From Actinomadura parmotrematis (GTDB lineage: Bacteria > Actinomycetota > Actinomycetes > Streptosporangiales > Streptosporangiaceae), in NCBI RefSeq assembly GCF_019458805.1, contig NZ_JAIBOA010000001.1, forward strand, positions 248,001 to 312,000: DNA of 64,000 nt, written 5' to 3'. The position numbers were made by a program, and so were the translations under genes. The notes under the pieces were generated by a model. That model was not told the DNA's origin, did not search any database, and worked only from the letters and a program-made list of their open reading frames with translations. This document shows, one piece after another, positions 47,508-57,104 of this stretch (position 1 is its first letter; every line of letters starts with the position of its first letter).

Positions 47508-50357
47508 ATGCTGCTGTTGATCGCCCTGCACTGCGGGGCCGCCGTGCTCGCCCCCTGGCTGGTCGGCCGGGCGGGGCGGCGCGCCTTCGGCGCCCTCGCG
47601 CTCGTCCCCGCGGCGGCGGCGCTCTGGGCGGTCCCGCCCTGGTTCTCGGGCGCCGCGCCGCGCACCGAGGGCTTCGCGTGGATGCCGGGCCTGCACGTGG
47701 AGGTCGCGCTCCGCGCGGACGCGCTCGGCTGGATGATGACGGTCGTCGTCGGCGGCGTCGGCGCGCTCATCATCGCCTACTGCGCCCGCTACTTCGACGA
47801 CGGCGACCCGCGCCTCGGCGGCCTCGCCTGCCAGCTCCTGCTGTTCGCCGCGGCGATGCTCGGCCTCGTCTGGTCCGACGACCTGATGATGCTCTACGTC
47901 TTCTGGGAGCTCACCACCGTCCTGTCCTACCTCATGGTCGGGTTCGACGCCGGGAAGCGGCAGGCCCGGTGGGCGGCGACGCAGGCGATCGTCGTCACCA
48001 CCTTCGGCGGCCTCGCGATGCTCGTCGGCCTGGTCATGCTCCAGCAGGCCGCCGGGACCTCCCGCCTGTCGGAGCTCCTCGCCCGCCCGCCGCACGGGAC
48101 GGCCGCGGGCGTCGCGCTCGCCCTCGTCCTCACCGGCGCGCTGTCGAAGTCGGCGATCCTGCCGTTCGGGGTGTGGCTGCCGGGCGCGATGGCCGCGCCG
48201 ACGCCCGTCAGCGCGTTCCTGCACGCCGCCGCGATGGTGAAGGCGGGCGTCTACCTGGTGCTGCGGTTCACCCCCGCGTTCGCCGACGCCCCCGTCTGGA
48301 AGCCCGCCGTCGTCGGCCTCGGCGGCGCCACGATGATCCTCGCCGGCTGGCGGGCGCTGCGCGAGACCGACCTGAAGCGGGTGCTGGCCTACGGGACGGT
48401 GAGCCAGCTCGGCTTCATGATGGTGCTGGCGGGCGCGGGCGGCCGCACCGCCGCCCTCGCCGGCGTCACGCTGCTGTTCGCGCACGCCCTGTTCAAGGCC
48501 GCGCTGTTCATGGTCGTCGGCCTCATCGACCACGGCGCCGGCACCCGCGACCTGCGCGACCTCACCGGCGTCGCCCGCTCCTCCCCGGCGCTCTGCGCGG
48601 TCGCCTGCGTCGCCGCCGCGTCCATGGCGGGCCTGCCGACGACCCTGGGGTTCGCCGGCAAGGAGGCCGCCTACGAGGCGTTCCTGCACGGCGACCCGGT
48701 CGTCCTCGCCACCGTCGTCCTCGGCTCGGCGTTCACCGCCGCCTACAGCCTGCGCTACCTGTGGGGCGCCTTCGCGAACCGCCCCGGCGGCACCGCGACG
48801 CTGGACCACCCGCCCGGCGCGCTCGCGCTCGCCGCCCCGGCCGCCCTCGCCGCCGCCGGCGTCCTCACCGGCCTGCTCGTCGGGCCGATGGACGCCGCCA
48901 TCGCCCGCGAGGTCGCCGCCTACCCCGAGACCGGCGGCGGCTACCACCTGTCGGCCTGGCACGGCTTCGGCCTCGCGCTGCTGCTCACCGCCGCGTCGCT
49001 CACCCTCGGCGCCGCGCTGTTCCTCGCCCGCCGCTCCGTCGCCCGGCTGGAGCGCCTCACCCTGTTCGAGCCCGCGGCCGTCTACCGGTCGGTGATGGAC
49101 GCCCTGAACGACGCCGCCGTCCAGGTCACCGGGGCGGTGCAGCGCGGATCGCTGCCCGGCTACCTCGGCATCATCGCGCTCGCCGCCGCCGCGATGACCG
49201 GCACGGGCCTCGCCCTCGCCACGCCCGTCGGCGGCCCCGACACCTGGCGGCTCTGGGACGGGCCCGCGCAGGGCGTCACCGCGCTCCTCACCGTCCTCGC
49301 CGCGCTCGCCGCCGTCCGCGCCCGCAACCGGGCGCAGACGGTCGTGCTCTCGGGCGCGTCCGGCTACGGCGTCGCGACGCTGTTCGTGCTGCAGGGCGCC
49401 CCCGACATCGCCCTCACCCAGTTCCTCGTCGAGTCGACCAGCGTCATCGTGTTCGTCCTGGTGCTGCGGACGCTGCCGGTCGGGTTCCCGCCGACGCGGC
49501 CCCCCGCGCGGCGCGTCCTGCACGTCACCATCGGCGCGCTCGCCGGCGTCACCGCGACCGCCGCGACGCTGCTCGCCGCGCACGCCCGGCAGGCGGCGCC
49601 GATCAGCGGGGGGTACGCGGCGGCGACCCGCGAGACCGGCGCGACCAACATCGTCGCGACCACGCTGGTGGACCTGCGGGCCTGGGACACCCTGGGGGAG
49701 AGCAGCGTCATCGCGCTCGCCGCCCTCGGCGTGACGAGCCTGGTGTTCGCGCGCCGCCGCGCCCGGGTGCCGCAGCGCGCCGAGGCCGGCGCGGGCGCCA
49801 CCGTCTGGTCGGTGAGCGGCCTCGCCGACGTGGACGCCGCGGCGCCCCCGGACGGGGCGGGCCGCCGGGAGCGGACCTGGCTCGCCGCCGGGCCGACGCT
49901 CGCCGCCGAGCGCCGCTCGATCATCTTCGAGGTGGTGGCCCGGCTGATCTTCCACACCGTGCTGCTGCTCTCCCTCTACCTGCTGTTCACCGCCCACTCG
50001 GCGCCCGGCGGCGGGTTCGCCGGCGGCATCGTCGCGGGCCTCGCCCTGGTCATCCGCTACCTGGCGGGCGGCCCGTTCGAGCTCGCCGAGGCCGCCCCCG
50101 TCAACGTCGGGACGCTCCTCGGCCTCGGCCTCGTCGTCTCCACCGGCACCGCCTTCGGCGGCCTGGTGTGGGGCGACGCGGTCCTGCAGAGCGCCGTGTG
50201 GGAGCCGCACCCGCCGCTGCTCGGCGCGATCCACTTCAACACCGCGCTGCTGTTCGACATCGGCGTCTACCTCATCGTCGTCGGCCTCGTCCTCGACGTC
50301 CTCACCGCGCTCGGCGCCGAGGCCGACCGCCAGACCGGGACGGGGGCCGCCGCGTGA
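47508..50357 (+). CDS. mrpA: Na+/H+ antiporter subunit A (MrpA with fused MrpB domain)
   Basis: This 949-residue membrane protein has an N-terminal portion of NADH dehydrogenase L-type (complex I-like) with the proton path segments FWELTTVLSYLMVGFDAGKR, ALSKSAILPFGVWLPGAMAAPTPVSAFLHAAAMVKAG and GFAGKEAAYEAF. The C-terminal part contains the MrpA DUF4040-like segment (ALTQFLVESTSVIVF) and then the MrpB domain (FTAHSAPGGGFAGGIVAG, FDIGVYLIVVGLVLDVL). It is the largest unit of the Mrp complex that expels Na+ in exchange for protons. A TAGCGT hexamer at 47469-47474 is a possible -10 element. Its TGA overlaps the next GTG. Confidence 0.95.
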   Translation: MLLLIALHCGAAVLAPWLVGRAGRRAFGALALVPAAAALWAVPPWFSGAAPRTEGFAWMPGLHVEVALRADALGWMMTVVVGGVGALIIAYCARYFDDGDPRLGGLACQLLLFAAAMLGLVWSDDLMMLYVFWELTTVLSYLMVGFDAGKRQARWAATQAIVVTTFGGLAMLVGLVMLQQAAGTSRLSELLARPPHGTAAGVALALVLTGALSKSAILPFGVWLPGAMAAPTPVSAFLHAAAMVKAGVYLVLRFTPAFADAPVWKPAVVGLGGATMILAGWRALRETDLKRVLAYGTVSQLGFMMVLAGAGGRTAALAGVTLLFAHALFKAALFMVVGLIDHGAGTRDLRDLTGVARSSPALCAVACVAAASMAGLPTTLGFAGKEAAYEAFLHGDPVVLATVVLGSAFTAAYSLRYLWGAFANRPGGTATLDHPPGALALAAPAALAAAGVLTGLLVGPMDAAIAREVAAYPETGGGYHLSAWHGFGLALLLTAASLTLGAALFLARRSVARLERLTLFEPAAVYRSVMDALNDAAVQVTGAVQRGSLPGYLGIIALAAAAMTGTGLALATPVGGPDTWRLWDGPAQGVTALLTVLAALAAVRARNRAQTVVLSGASGYGVATLFVLQGAPDIALTQFLVESTSVIVFVLVLRTLPVGFPPTRPPARRVLHVTIGALAGVTATAATLLAAHARQAAPISGGYAAATRETGATNIVATTLVDLRAWDTLGESSVIALAALGVTSLVFARRRARVPQRAEAGAGATVWSVSGLADVDAAAPPDGAGRRERTWLAAGPTLAAERRSIIFEVVARLIFHTVLLLSLYLLFTAHSAPGGGFAGGIVAGLALVIRYLAGGPFELAEAAPVNVGTLLGLGLVVSTGTAFGGLVWGDAVLQSAVWEPHPPLLGAIHFNTALLFDIGVYLIVVGLVLDVLTALGAEADRQTGTGAAA

Positions 50358-50905
50358 CGACCTCGGCGGTCCTCGCCGTCAGCGGCGGCGTCCTCGTCGC
50401 CTGCGGCGTCGCGATGCTGCTGGAGCGCAGCCTGTCGCGGCTCGTCGTCGGCGTCCTCGTCCTCGGCAACGGCGTGAACCTGCTCATCCTCGGCAGCGGC
50501 GGCCCCGCCGGGCGCGCGCCGATCCTGGACGGCGCCGGCCGCCCCGTCAGCGACCCGCTGCCGCAGGCGCTCGTCCTCACCGCCATCGTCATCGCGCTCG
50601 CCTCCGCCGCGTTCGTCCTCGCCATCGGCTACCGCAGCGGCCGGCTGAGCGGCGACGACGAGGTCCGCGACGACGTCGAGGACCGCCGCCTGACGCGCGG
50701 CGACCACGAGCTGCGCGCCGAGGTGCGGGCGCAGCGGCGGCGGTTCCGCGCCTGGCGGCGCGAGCAGCGCCGGCAGGTCCGCGCCGCCCGCGCGGCGCTC
50801 CGCCGCGACATCCGCGCCGAGCGCCGCCGCCGCGCCATCGACGACCCCGCCCGCATCGAGGAGCCCGATCCCGGCCCCGGCGACCGACAGGACGAGGCCC
50901 CATGA
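50354..50905 (+). CDS. mrpC: Na+/H+ antiporter subunit C (MrpC) with a long charged tail
   Basis: This 183-residue protein has residues 1-100 as the normal NuoK-like MrpC unit with three helices: GVAMLLERSLSRLVVGVLVLGNGVNLLIL and DPLPQALVLTAIVIALASAAFVLAI. The rest, about 80 residues, is a highly charged Arg/Glu/Asp-rich helix (RRFRAWRREQRRQVRAARAA) that would project into the cytoplasm as a likely coiled coil. MrpC proteins usually end soon after the third helix, so this tail is an extension. GTG50354 overlaps the mrpA stop. Confidence 0.92.
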   Translation: MTTSAVLAVSGGVLVACGVAMLLERSLSRLVVGVLVLGNGVNLLILGSGGPAGRAPILDGAGRPVSDPLPQALVLTAIVIALASAAFVLAIGYRSGRLSGDDEVRDDVEDRRLTRGDHELRAEVRAQRRRFRAWRREQRRQVRAARAALRRDIRAERRRRAIDDPARIEEPDPGPGDRQDEAP

Positions 50906-52500
50906 ACCACCTGCTCCCGCTGCCGGTGCTGCTGCCGATGGCCGCCGCCGGCGTCAAGATCGTCCTCGGGCCGCGGCGGCCCGGCCTGCAGCGCGCCATC
51001 AGCCTCGGCGTCCTCGCCGCCGTCCTCGGCGTCGCGGTCGCGCTGCTCGCGGCGGCCGACCGGGACGGCCCGCAGCTCGACCAGCTCGGCGGCTGGGCGC
51101 CGCCGATCGGCATCACCCTGGTCGCCGACCGCCTGTCCGCGGTCATGCTGACGGTGTCGGCCGCGGTCATCCTCTGCGTGATGGTGTACGCCATCGCCCA
51201 GGACGTCGCCGACCAGGCCCCCGGCACCCCGCTGTCGGTGTTCCACCCGAGCTACCTGCTGCTGGTCGCCGGCGTCAACGACAGCTACCTCGCCGGCGAC
51301 CTGTTCAACCTGTTCGTCGGCTTCGAGATCATGCTGATGGCCAGCTACGTGATGATCACCCTCGGCGGCACCCCGGCCCGGATCCGGTCCGGCACCACCT
51401 ACATCATCGTCGCGCTGCTGTCGTCGATGCTGTTCCTCGTCGCCATCGCCGTCGTCTACGGCGCGACCGGCACCGTCAACATGGCCCAGCTCGCCGGGCG
51501 CCTCGCCGCGCTGCCGCCCGGCGTCGCGCACCTCGCCGAGCTGATGCTGCTGACGGTGTTCGGGGTGAAGGCCGCCGCGTTCCCGCTGTCGATGTGGCTG
51601 CCCGACTCCTACCCGACCGCGCCCGCCCCCGTCACCGCCGTCTTCGCCGGCCTGCTCACCAAGATCGGCGTCTACGGGGTGATCCGCACCGAGACGCTGC
51701 TGTTCCCCGGCGGCCAGACCCGCGCGCTGCTCATGGCGGTCGCGCTCGCCAGCATGGTCGTCGGCATCCTCGGCGCGATGGTGCAGGTCGACATCAAGCG
51801 GCTGCTGTCGTTCACCCTGGTCAGCCACATCGGCTACATGATCTTCGGGGTGGCGCTGGACTCGGCGGCGGCGCTCGCCGCCACCGTCTTCTACGTCCTG
51901 CACCACATCACCATCCAGACGACGCTGTTCCTCGTCACCGGCCTCATCGAGCGGCGCGGCGGCGGCACGTCCCTGGACCGGCTCGGCGGCCTCGCCCGCA
52001 CCGCGCCGCTCGTCGGGCTGCTGTTCTTCGTCCCGGCGATGAACCTCGGCGGCATCCCCCCGATGTCGGGGTTCGTCGGCAAGCTCGGCCTCCTCCAGGC
52101 GGGCCTCGCCGACGGCGGGCCGCTCGCGTACGTGCTGGTCGGCGGCGCCGTCGTCACCAGCCTGCTCACCCTGTACGCCCTGGTGAAGGTCTGGAACCAG
52201 GCGTTCTGGCGGGCGCCGTGCACCCCGGCCGGGACGGCCGCCGACGGCGGCGGCCGCCACGGCGAGGAGCGCGCCGCGCGGCCCGGCGGGGACGGCGACG
52301 AGGAGGACCCGCCCGCCGCCGTCACCGCGTCGCTGCCGCCCGCCATGGTCGGCGCGACCGTCGCGATGGTCGCGCTCAGCCTCGCCTACACCGTCGGCGG
52401 CGGCCCCCTGATCGCCCTCGCCGACCGCACCGCCGCCGAGCTGCTGCGGCCCGCCGGGTACGTCCGGGCCGTCGCCGCGCACGCCCCGGGAGGGTTCTAG
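50902..52500 (+). CDS. mrpD: Na+/H+ antiporter subunit D (MrpD)
   Basis: This 532-residue complex I N-type antiporter subunit has about 14 helices. Visible motifs are AGDLFNLFVGFEIMLMASYVMITLGG, GVKAAAFPLSMWLPDSYPTAPAPVTAVFAGLLTKIGVYG, VQVDIKRLLSFTLVSHIGYMIFG and PPMSGFVGKLGLLQAGL. The conserved Lys in the second of these is part of the proton path. A hydrophilic loop of about 40 residues rich in Gly/Glu/Asp lies before the last helices. ATG50902 overlaps the mrpC stop. Confidence 0.95.
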   Translation: MNHLLPLPVLLPMAAAGVKIVLGPRRPGLQRAISLGVLAAVLGVAVALLAAADRDGPQLDQLGGWAPPIGITLVADRLSAVMLTVSAAVILCVMVYAIAQDVADQAPGTPLSVFHPSYLLLVAGVNDSYLAGDLFNLFVGFEIMLMASYVMITLGGTPARIRSGTTYIIVALLSSMLFLVAIAVVYGATGTVNMAQLAGRLAALPPGVAHLAELMLLTVFGVKAAAFPLSMWLPDSYPTAPAPVTAVFAGLLTKIGVYGVIRTETLLFPGGQTRALLMAVALASMVVGILGAMVQVDIKRLLSFTLVSHIGYMIFGVALDSAAALAATVFYVLHHITIQTTLFLVTGLIERRGGGTSLDRLGGLARTAPLVGLLFFVPAMNLGGIPPMSGFVGKLGLLQAGLADGGPLAYVLVGGAVVTSLLTLYALVKVWNQAFWRAPCTPAGTAADGGGRHGEERAARPGGDGDEEDPPAAVTASLPPAMVGATVAMVALSLAYTVGGGPLIALADRTAAELLRPAGYVRAVAAHAPGGF

Positions 52501-53067
52501 ATGGAGGAACGGCCGCGCTACAGCGTGCGCGTCGCGGGTCGGACGGTGCAGCTCCCGCTCGTCGCCTGGCTCACCCTGATCTGGCTGCTCATGGGGGACC
52601 GGTTCTCGGTCGCGAACGTGCTGTCGGGGATCGCGGCCGCGCTCGTCCTCGTCGTCGTGTTCCCCTTCCCGCCGCTCGACCCGGGCCTCCGCTTCCACCC
52701 GGCCGGGTTCGCCCGGTTCGCCGGCCGGTTCGCCTACGACATGGCGCGCGCCGCCGGGCCGCTCGCCCTCCAGGCGTTCGACACCGGGCTCCAGCGGCGC
52801 GCCAACTCCGTCGTCGCGGTCACCCTGCGCACGCACTCGGACTTCATCCTCACCGCCACCTCCATCGCCCTGTCGGCGCTGCCCGGCGCGCTGGTGGTGG
52901 ACGTCCGGCGGCAGACCGGGACGCTGTTCCTGCACGCGCTCGGCGCCGCCGACGACGCCGGCGTCGAGTCCGTCCGCCGCCTCGTCCTGGACCAGGAGGC
53001 CCGCGTCGTCCGCGCCTTCGGCACCCGCGAGGACCGCGCGCTCATCGAAGGGGGAACGAATCCTTGA
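52501..53067 (+). CDS. mrpE: Na+/H+ antiporter subunit E (MrpE)
   Basis: This 188-residue protein has two N-terminal helices (LPLVAWLTLIWLLMGDRFSVANVLSGIAAALVLVVVFPFPP) and the characteristic cytoplasmic part LRTHSDFILTATSIALSALPGALVVDV. MrpE is required for full complex stability and activity. It begins directly after the mrpD stop with no gap. Confidence 0.93.
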   Translation: MEERPRYSVRVAGRTVQLPLVAWLTLIWLLMGDRFSVANVLSGIAAALVLVVVFPFPPLDPGLRFHPAGFARFAGRFAYDMARAAGPLALQAFDTGLQRRANSVVAVTLRTHSDFILTATSIALSALPGALVVDVRRQTGTLFLHALGAADDAGVESVRRLVLDQEARVVRAFGTREDRALIEGGTNP

Positions 53068-53345
53068 CGGTCGTGCCGGCGGTGGTCGGGGCGGCGCTCG
53101 CCGTCGCCGCCGCCCTCACCCTGGCCCGCCTGGTGCGCGGGCCGTCCATGCTGGACCGGGCGGTCGCCCTGGACGTGCTCGTGGCGATCATCCTGGCCGC
53201 GCTCGGCGTCGAGGCGATCGGCGCCGACGACCCGTGGGTGCTGCCCACCATGCTCGCGCTGTCGGTCGTCGGGTTCACCGGCTCGGCCGGCATCGCCCGC
53301 TTCCTCGTCCACCGCGACGACGACGCCGCGGAGGACGAGCGATGA
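53064..53345 (+). CDS. mrpF: Na+/H+ antiporter subunit F (MrpF)
   Basis: This 93-residue protein has three helices and the MrpF hallmarks [22 protein letters not shown] and [25 protein letters not shown]. The most likely start is the TTG at 53064, whose TTGA overlaps the mrpE stop in the way all other units of this operon do. GTG53073 is an alternative. Confidence 0.9.
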   Translation: MTVVPAVVGAALAVAAALTLARLVRGPSMLDRAVALDVLVAIILAALGVEAIGADDPWVLPTMLALSVVGFTGSAGIARFLVHRDDDAAEDER

Positions 53346-53689
53346 GCCTCGCCGCCCAGCTCCCGATCGCCGCCTTCCTGCTGGTCGGCGCGAGCGCCTC
53401 CATCGGCGCCGGGCTCGGCCTGCTGCGGCTGCCCGACCTGCTCACCCGGATGCACGCCGCGACCAAGCCGCAGTCGGTCGGGCTGCTGCTGGTGCTCGTC
53501 GCGGTCGGCATCCGCTTCCCCACCGGCGAGGTGATCACCACGCTGGTGCTGATCGCGCTGCTCCAGCTCACCACCGTCCCGGTCGCCGCCCACCTGGTGG
53601 GACGCGCCGCCTACCGCACCGGGCAGGTGCGCTCCGAGGACCTCTACGTCGACGAGCTGGCCGAAGCCCTCGACGCGGCCGCGGACTGA
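53342..53689 (+). CDS. mrpG: Na+/H+ antiporter subunit G (MrpG)
   Basis: This 115-residue protein has three helices with the MrpG signature [26 protein letters not shown]53342 overlaps the mrpF stop. The C-terminal tail is acidic ([14 protein letters not shown]). It is the last gene of the mrp operon; a 6-bp hairpin (53708-53726) follows. Confidence 0.93.
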   Translation: MSLAAQLPIAAFLLVGASASIGAGLGLLRLPDLLTRMHAATKPQSVGLLLVLVAVGIRFPTGEVITTLVLIALLQLTTVPVAAHLVGRAAYRTGQVRSEDLYVDELAEALDAAAD

Positions 53690-53707
53690 CGCCGGGCGCG
53701 GCGCGCC

Positions 53708-53726
53708 GGTCTCAGGTGGCGAGACC
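53708..53726 (+). terminator. Weak hairpin after the mrp operon
   Basis: GGTCTC (53708-53713) pairs with GAGACC (53721-53726) around a 7-base loop, 19 bases after the mrpG stop. Short and without a T-run. Confidence 0.35.
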
Positions 53727-53753
53727 CGTGCACGCCCGGGCGCCCCGAGTCAA

Positions 53754-53759
53754 TAGGAT
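53754..53759 (+). promoter_or_regulatory. -10 hexamer TAGGAT of leaderless aroC
   Basis: TAGGAT is followed by seven bases and ATG53767, with no ribosome site between. It is the likely promoter of the aroC-aroK-aroB(-aroQ) operon. Confidence 0.55.
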
Positions 53760-53766
53760 CGACCCC

Positions 53767-54945
53767 ATGCTGCGCTGGTTGACCGCGGGGGAGTCCCATG
53801 GCCCGGCCCTCACCGCGATCGTGGAGGGCCTTCCCGCCGGCGTGCGCGTCACCTCGGCCGACATCGCCGAGGAGCTGCGCCGCCGGCGGCTCGGGCACGG
53901 GCGGGGCGCCCGGATGAAGTTCGAGCAGGACGAGGTGACGATCCTCGGCGGCGTCCGGCACGGGCGGACGCTCGGCGGCCCGGTCGCGATCGAGATCGGC
54001 AACACCGAGTGGCCCAAGTGGGAGACGGTCATGTCGGCCGACCCCGTGGACGCGGGCGTCCTCGCCGCCCAGGCCCGCAACGCGCCGCTGTCGCAGCCGC
54101 GGCCCGGCCACGCCGACCTCGTCGGCATGCAGAAGTACGGCTTCGACGACGCCCGGCCGGTCCTGGAGCGCGCCAGCGCCCGCGAGACCGCCGCCCGCGT
54201 CGCCCTCGGCACCGTCGCGAAGGCGTTCCTGGAGCAGGCGCTCGGCGTCACCGTCCTCAGCCACGTCACCGCCCTCGGCGAGATCACCGCGCCCGAGGGC
54301 GCCCTGCCCGGCCCGGACGACCTCGCCGCCGTCGACGCGAGCCCGGTCCGCTGCTTCGACGCCGCGACCTCCGCCGCGATGGTCGCCCACGTCGACGACC
54401 TGAAGAAGGCCGGCGACACCATCGGCGGCGTCGTCGAGGTGCTCGCCTACGGCCTGCCGCCCGGCCTCGGCTCGCACGTCCACTGGGACCGCCGCCTGGA
54501 CGCGCGCCTCGCCGGCGTCCTCATGGGCATCCAGGCGATCAAGGGCGTCGCGGTCGGCGACGGCTTCGCCACCGCCGCCCGCCCCGGCTCGCGCGCCCAC
54601 GACGAGATCGACGCCACGCCCGAGGGCGTCCGCCGCCGCACCAACCGGGCCGGCGGCGTCGAGGGCGGCATGACGACCGGCGAGGTGCTGCGCGTCAGCG
54701 CCGCCATGAAGCCGATCTCGACGGTGCCGCGCCGCCTGGACACCATCGACGTGCGGACGGGCGGGCCCGCCAAGGCCATCAACCAGCGCAGCGACGTCAC
54801 CGCCGTCCCGGCCGCCGGCGTGGTCGCCGAGGCGATGGTCGCGCTCGTCCTCGCCGACGCGGCGCTGGAGAAGTTCGGCGGCGACGCGGTCGAGGAGACC
54901 GCCCGCAACGCCCGCGGCTACCTGTCCGGACTGGAGATCAAGTGA
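53767..54945 (+). CDS. aroC: Chorismate synthase
   Basis: This 392-residue enzyme makes chorismate from EPSP in the last common step of aromatic biosynthesis, using reduced FMN. Family motifs are complete: [58 protein letters not shown] and [13 protein letters not shown] with MKPISTV. The downstream neighbours aroK and aroB confirm the pathway. Its TGA overlaps the aroK GTG. If the siderophore carries a salicylate or dihydroxybenzoate cap, chorismate would be its source, though the two loci are far apart. Confidence 0.97.
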   Translation: MLRWLTAGESHGPALTAIVEGLPAGVRVTSADIAEELRRRRLGHGRGARMKFEQDEVTILGGVRHGRTLGGPVAIEIGNTEWPKWETVMSADPVDAGVLAAQARNAPLSQPRPGHADLVGMQKYGFDDARPVLERASARETAARVALGTVAKAFLEQALGVTVLSHVTALGEITAPEGALPGPDDLAAVDASPVRCFDAATSAAMVAHVDDLKKAGDTIGGVVEVLAYGLPPGLGSHVHWDRRLDARLAGVLMGIQAIKGVAVGDGFATAARPGSRAHDEIDATPEGVRRRTNRAGGVEGGMTTGEVLRVSAAMKPISTVPRRLDTIDVRTGGPAKAINQRSDVTAVPAAGVVAEAMVALVLADAALEKFGGDAVEETARNARGYLSGLEIK

Positions 54946-55448
54946 CCCGCCCCCTGGTCGTGCTCATCGGCCCGCCCGGCTCCGGCAAGTCCACCGTCGG
55001 CGCCGCGCTCGCCGAGCGCCTCGGCGTCGCGCTGCGCGACACCGACGCCGACGCCGAGGCCGCCGCCGGCAAGCCCATCGGCGAGATCTTCATCGACGAC
55101 GGCGAGGAGCGCTTCCGCGAGCTGGAGCGCGCCGCCGTCGCCGCCGCCCTCGCCGAGCACGACGGCGTCCTCGCCCTCGGCGGCGGCGCCGTGCTCGCCG
55201 CCGAGACCCAGGAGCTCCTGGCGGGCGGCCACCACGTCGTCTACCTCCAGGTGGGGCTGTCGGAGGCGGTGAAGCGCGTCGGCCTGGCCTCGGCGCGGCC
55301 GCTGCTGGTGCTGAACCCGCGCTCGCAGCTGCGCAGGCTGCTGGAGGAGCGGCTGCCGGTCTACGAGCGGCTCGGCGTCGTGCACGTGGCGACCGACGGG
55401 CGCGAGCCCGCCGACATCGCCGACGAGATCGCGGCGGGCCTGCGGTGA
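54942..55448 (+). CDS. aroK: Shikimate kinase
   Basis: This 168-residue P-loop kinase phosphorylates shikimate at O3. It has [13 protein letters not shown] at the start, [30 protein letters not shown] (shikimate-binding Asp and Arg), [10 protein letters not shown] and the lid Arg in SARPLL, followed by ERLPVYE. GTG54942 overlaps the aroC stop. Length is normal for the family. Confidence 0.96.
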   Translation: MTRPLVVLIGPPGSGKSTVGAALAERLGVALRDTDADAEAAAGKPIGEIFIDDGEERFRELERAAVAAALAEHDGVLALGGGAVLAAETQELLAGGHHVVYLQVGLSEAVKRVGLASARPLLVLNPRSQLRRLLEERLPVYERLGVVHVATDGREPADIADEIAAGLR

Positions 55449-56521
55449 GCGCCGCGACGATCACCGTCGGCGGCGCCGACCCCTACGACGTCGTCATCGG
55501 CACCGGCGTGCTCGGCGCGCTGCCCGGCATGGTCGGGCCGAAGGCCCGCACCGTCGCCGTCGTGCACGCCGCGAGGCTCACCGCGATCTCCGGGCCCGTC
55601 GTGCACGCGCTGGAGGAGGCCGGGTACGCGGTGCACGCCGTGCCGGTCCCCGACGGTGAGGCGGCCAAGGACGTCGCGGTGCTCGCCGGCCTCTGGTCGC
55701 GGTTCGCGCGGCTCGGCCTCACCCGCACCGACGCCGTCGTCGGCGTCGGCGGCGGCGCCGCCACCGACCTCGCCGGCTTCGCCGCCGCGTCCTACCTGCG
55801 CGGGATCCGCGCGGTGCTCGTGCCGACGACGCTGCTCGCCATGGTGGACGCCGCCGTCGGCGGCAAGACCGGCATCGACATCCCCGAGGGCAAGAACCTC
55901 GTCGGCGCGTTCCACCCGCCGGCCGGGGTGGTCTGCGACCTCGCCACCCTCGTCACGATGGACCGCGCCGACTACGTCAGCGGCCTCGCCGAGGTCGTCA
56001 AGGCCGGGTTCATCGCCGACCCGCGCATCCTGGAGCTGGTCGAGGACGACCCCGACGGCGCCGCCCGCCCCGACGGCCCGCACACCCGCGAGCTGATCGA
56101 GCGGGCCGTGCGGGTGAAGGCCGACGTCGTCGGCGCCGACCTCAAGGAGGCCGGCCTCCGCGAGATCCTCAACTACGGCCACACCCTCGCGCACGCCATC
56201 GAGAAGGCCGAGGAGTACCGCTTCCGGCACGGGTACGCCGTCGCCATCGGCATGGTCTACGCGGCCGAGCTCGCCCGCCTCGCCGGGCGCCTCCCGCAGA
56301 GCGCCGTCGACCGGCACCGCGCCGTCCTGGCCTCGGTCGGCCTGCCGGTGTCCTACCCCGGCGGGGCGTGGCCCGAGCTGCGCGCCACCATGAGCATCGA
56401 CAAGAAGTCGCGCGGCGCGACGCTCCGCTTCATCGTCCTCGACGCCGTCGGCGAGCCCGGCCGCCTGGAGGGCCCCGACGAGAAGCTCCTCGAAGCCGCC
56501 TACCAGGAGGTCGCCCGGTGA
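55445..56521 (+). CDS. aroB: 3-dehydroquinate synthase
   Basis: This 358-residue NAD- and zinc-dependent enzyme converts DAHP to 3-dehydroquinate. It has [53 protein letters not shown], and the metal-binding Glu/His set in [19 protein letters not shown] and [13 protein letters not shown]55445 overlaps the aroK stop. Its own stop overlaps the GTG of a 40-codon open frame that bridges to aroQ through a repeat element. Confidence 0.96.
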   Translation: MSAATITVGGADPYDVVIGTGVLGALPGMVGPKARTVAVVHAARLTAISGPVVHALEEAGYAVHAVPVPDGEAAKDVAVLAGLWSRFARLGLTRTDAVVGVGGGAATDLAGFAAASYLRGIRAVLVPTTLLAMVDAAVGGKTGIDIPEGKNLVGAFHPPAGVVCDLATLVTMDRADYVSGLAEVVKAGFIADPRILELVEDDPDGAARPDGPHTRELIERAVRVKADVVGADLKEAGLREILNYGHTLAHAIEKAEEYRFRHGYAVAIGMVYAAELARLAGRLPQSAVDRHRAVLASVGLPVSYPGGAWPELRATMSIDKKSRGATLRFIVLDAVGEPGRLEGPDEKLLEAAYQEVAR

Positions 56522-56534
56522 GCGGACACGCGCG

Positions 56535-56599
56535 GCCGCGCGGCGGCTGGACTGAGGAGCGCAGGGAGCCTGCGACCGGAGCGACGAGGGAAGCCGCCG
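56535..56599. repeat. 65-bp intergenic repeat, copy 1 (before aroQ)
   Basis: 62 of 65 bases match 63478-63542, which precedes nusB. It carries near-terminal 8-bp inverted repeats (56541-56548 CGGCGGCT; 56592-56599 AGCCGCCG) and an inner 6-bp hairpin, CGCAGG (56560-56565) with CCTGCG (56569-56574). A 40-codon frame (56518-56640) runs across it, starting in the aroB stop (GTGA) and stopping in the aroQ start (ATGA). It is a REP- or MITE-like element; no transposase is nearby. Confidence 0.9.
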
Positions 56600-56636
56600 C
56601 GTTGGAGCGGCCGCGCCGCCGAGCGGAGGCGAGGCA

Positions 56637-57092
56637 ATGAGCAGGGTATTGGTGTTGAACGGGCCGAACCTGCGGCGGCTGGGGACGCGGGAGCCGGAGA
56701 TCTACGGGGCGACGACGTTCGCCGACCTGGAGGCGCTCTGCCGCGAGACCGGGCAGCGGCTCGGTCTGGCGGTCGAGGTCCGCCAGACCGACGACGAGGC
56801 GCAGCTCGTCCGCTGGGTGCACGAGGCCGCCGACGAGCGGACCCCGATCGTGCTGAACCCGGCGGCGTTCACGCACTACTCCTACGCGCTGCACGACGCG
56901 CTCGCGCAGCGCACCGCGCCGCTCGTCGAGGTGCACATCAGCAACCCCGCCGCCCGCGAGGAGTTCCGGCACACCTCGGTGGTCGCCTCGGTCGCGACCG
57001 GCACCGTCGCGGGGTTCGGGACGATGTCGTACGTGCTGGCGCTGCAGGCCGTCGCCGAGATCCTCGCCGAGCAGGAGCGCGCCGGCGCCTGA
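56637..57092 (+). CDS. aroQ: 3-dehydroquinate dehydratase, type II
   Basis: This 151-residue dodecamer-forming enzyme has VLNGPNLRRLGTREPEIYG with the catalytic Tyr, RQTDDEAQLVRWVHEA, NPAAFTHYSYALHDAL and VEVHISN with the catalytic His, and RHTSVVASVATGTVAGFG. It removes water from 3-dehydroquinate. Type II enzymes usually have LGxREP at this point, as seen. It is separated from aroB by the repeat element but is still placed for translational coupling through the bridging frame. Confidence 0.95.
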   Translation: MSRVLVLNGPNLRRLGTREPEIYGATTFADLEALCRETGQRLGLAVEVRQTDDEAQLVRWVHEAADERTPIVLNPAAFTHYSYALHDALAQRTAPLVEVHISNPAAREEFRHTSVVASVATGTVAGFGTMSYVLALQAVAEILAEQERAGA

Positions 57093-57104
57093 CGCCCGCG
57101 GCCG

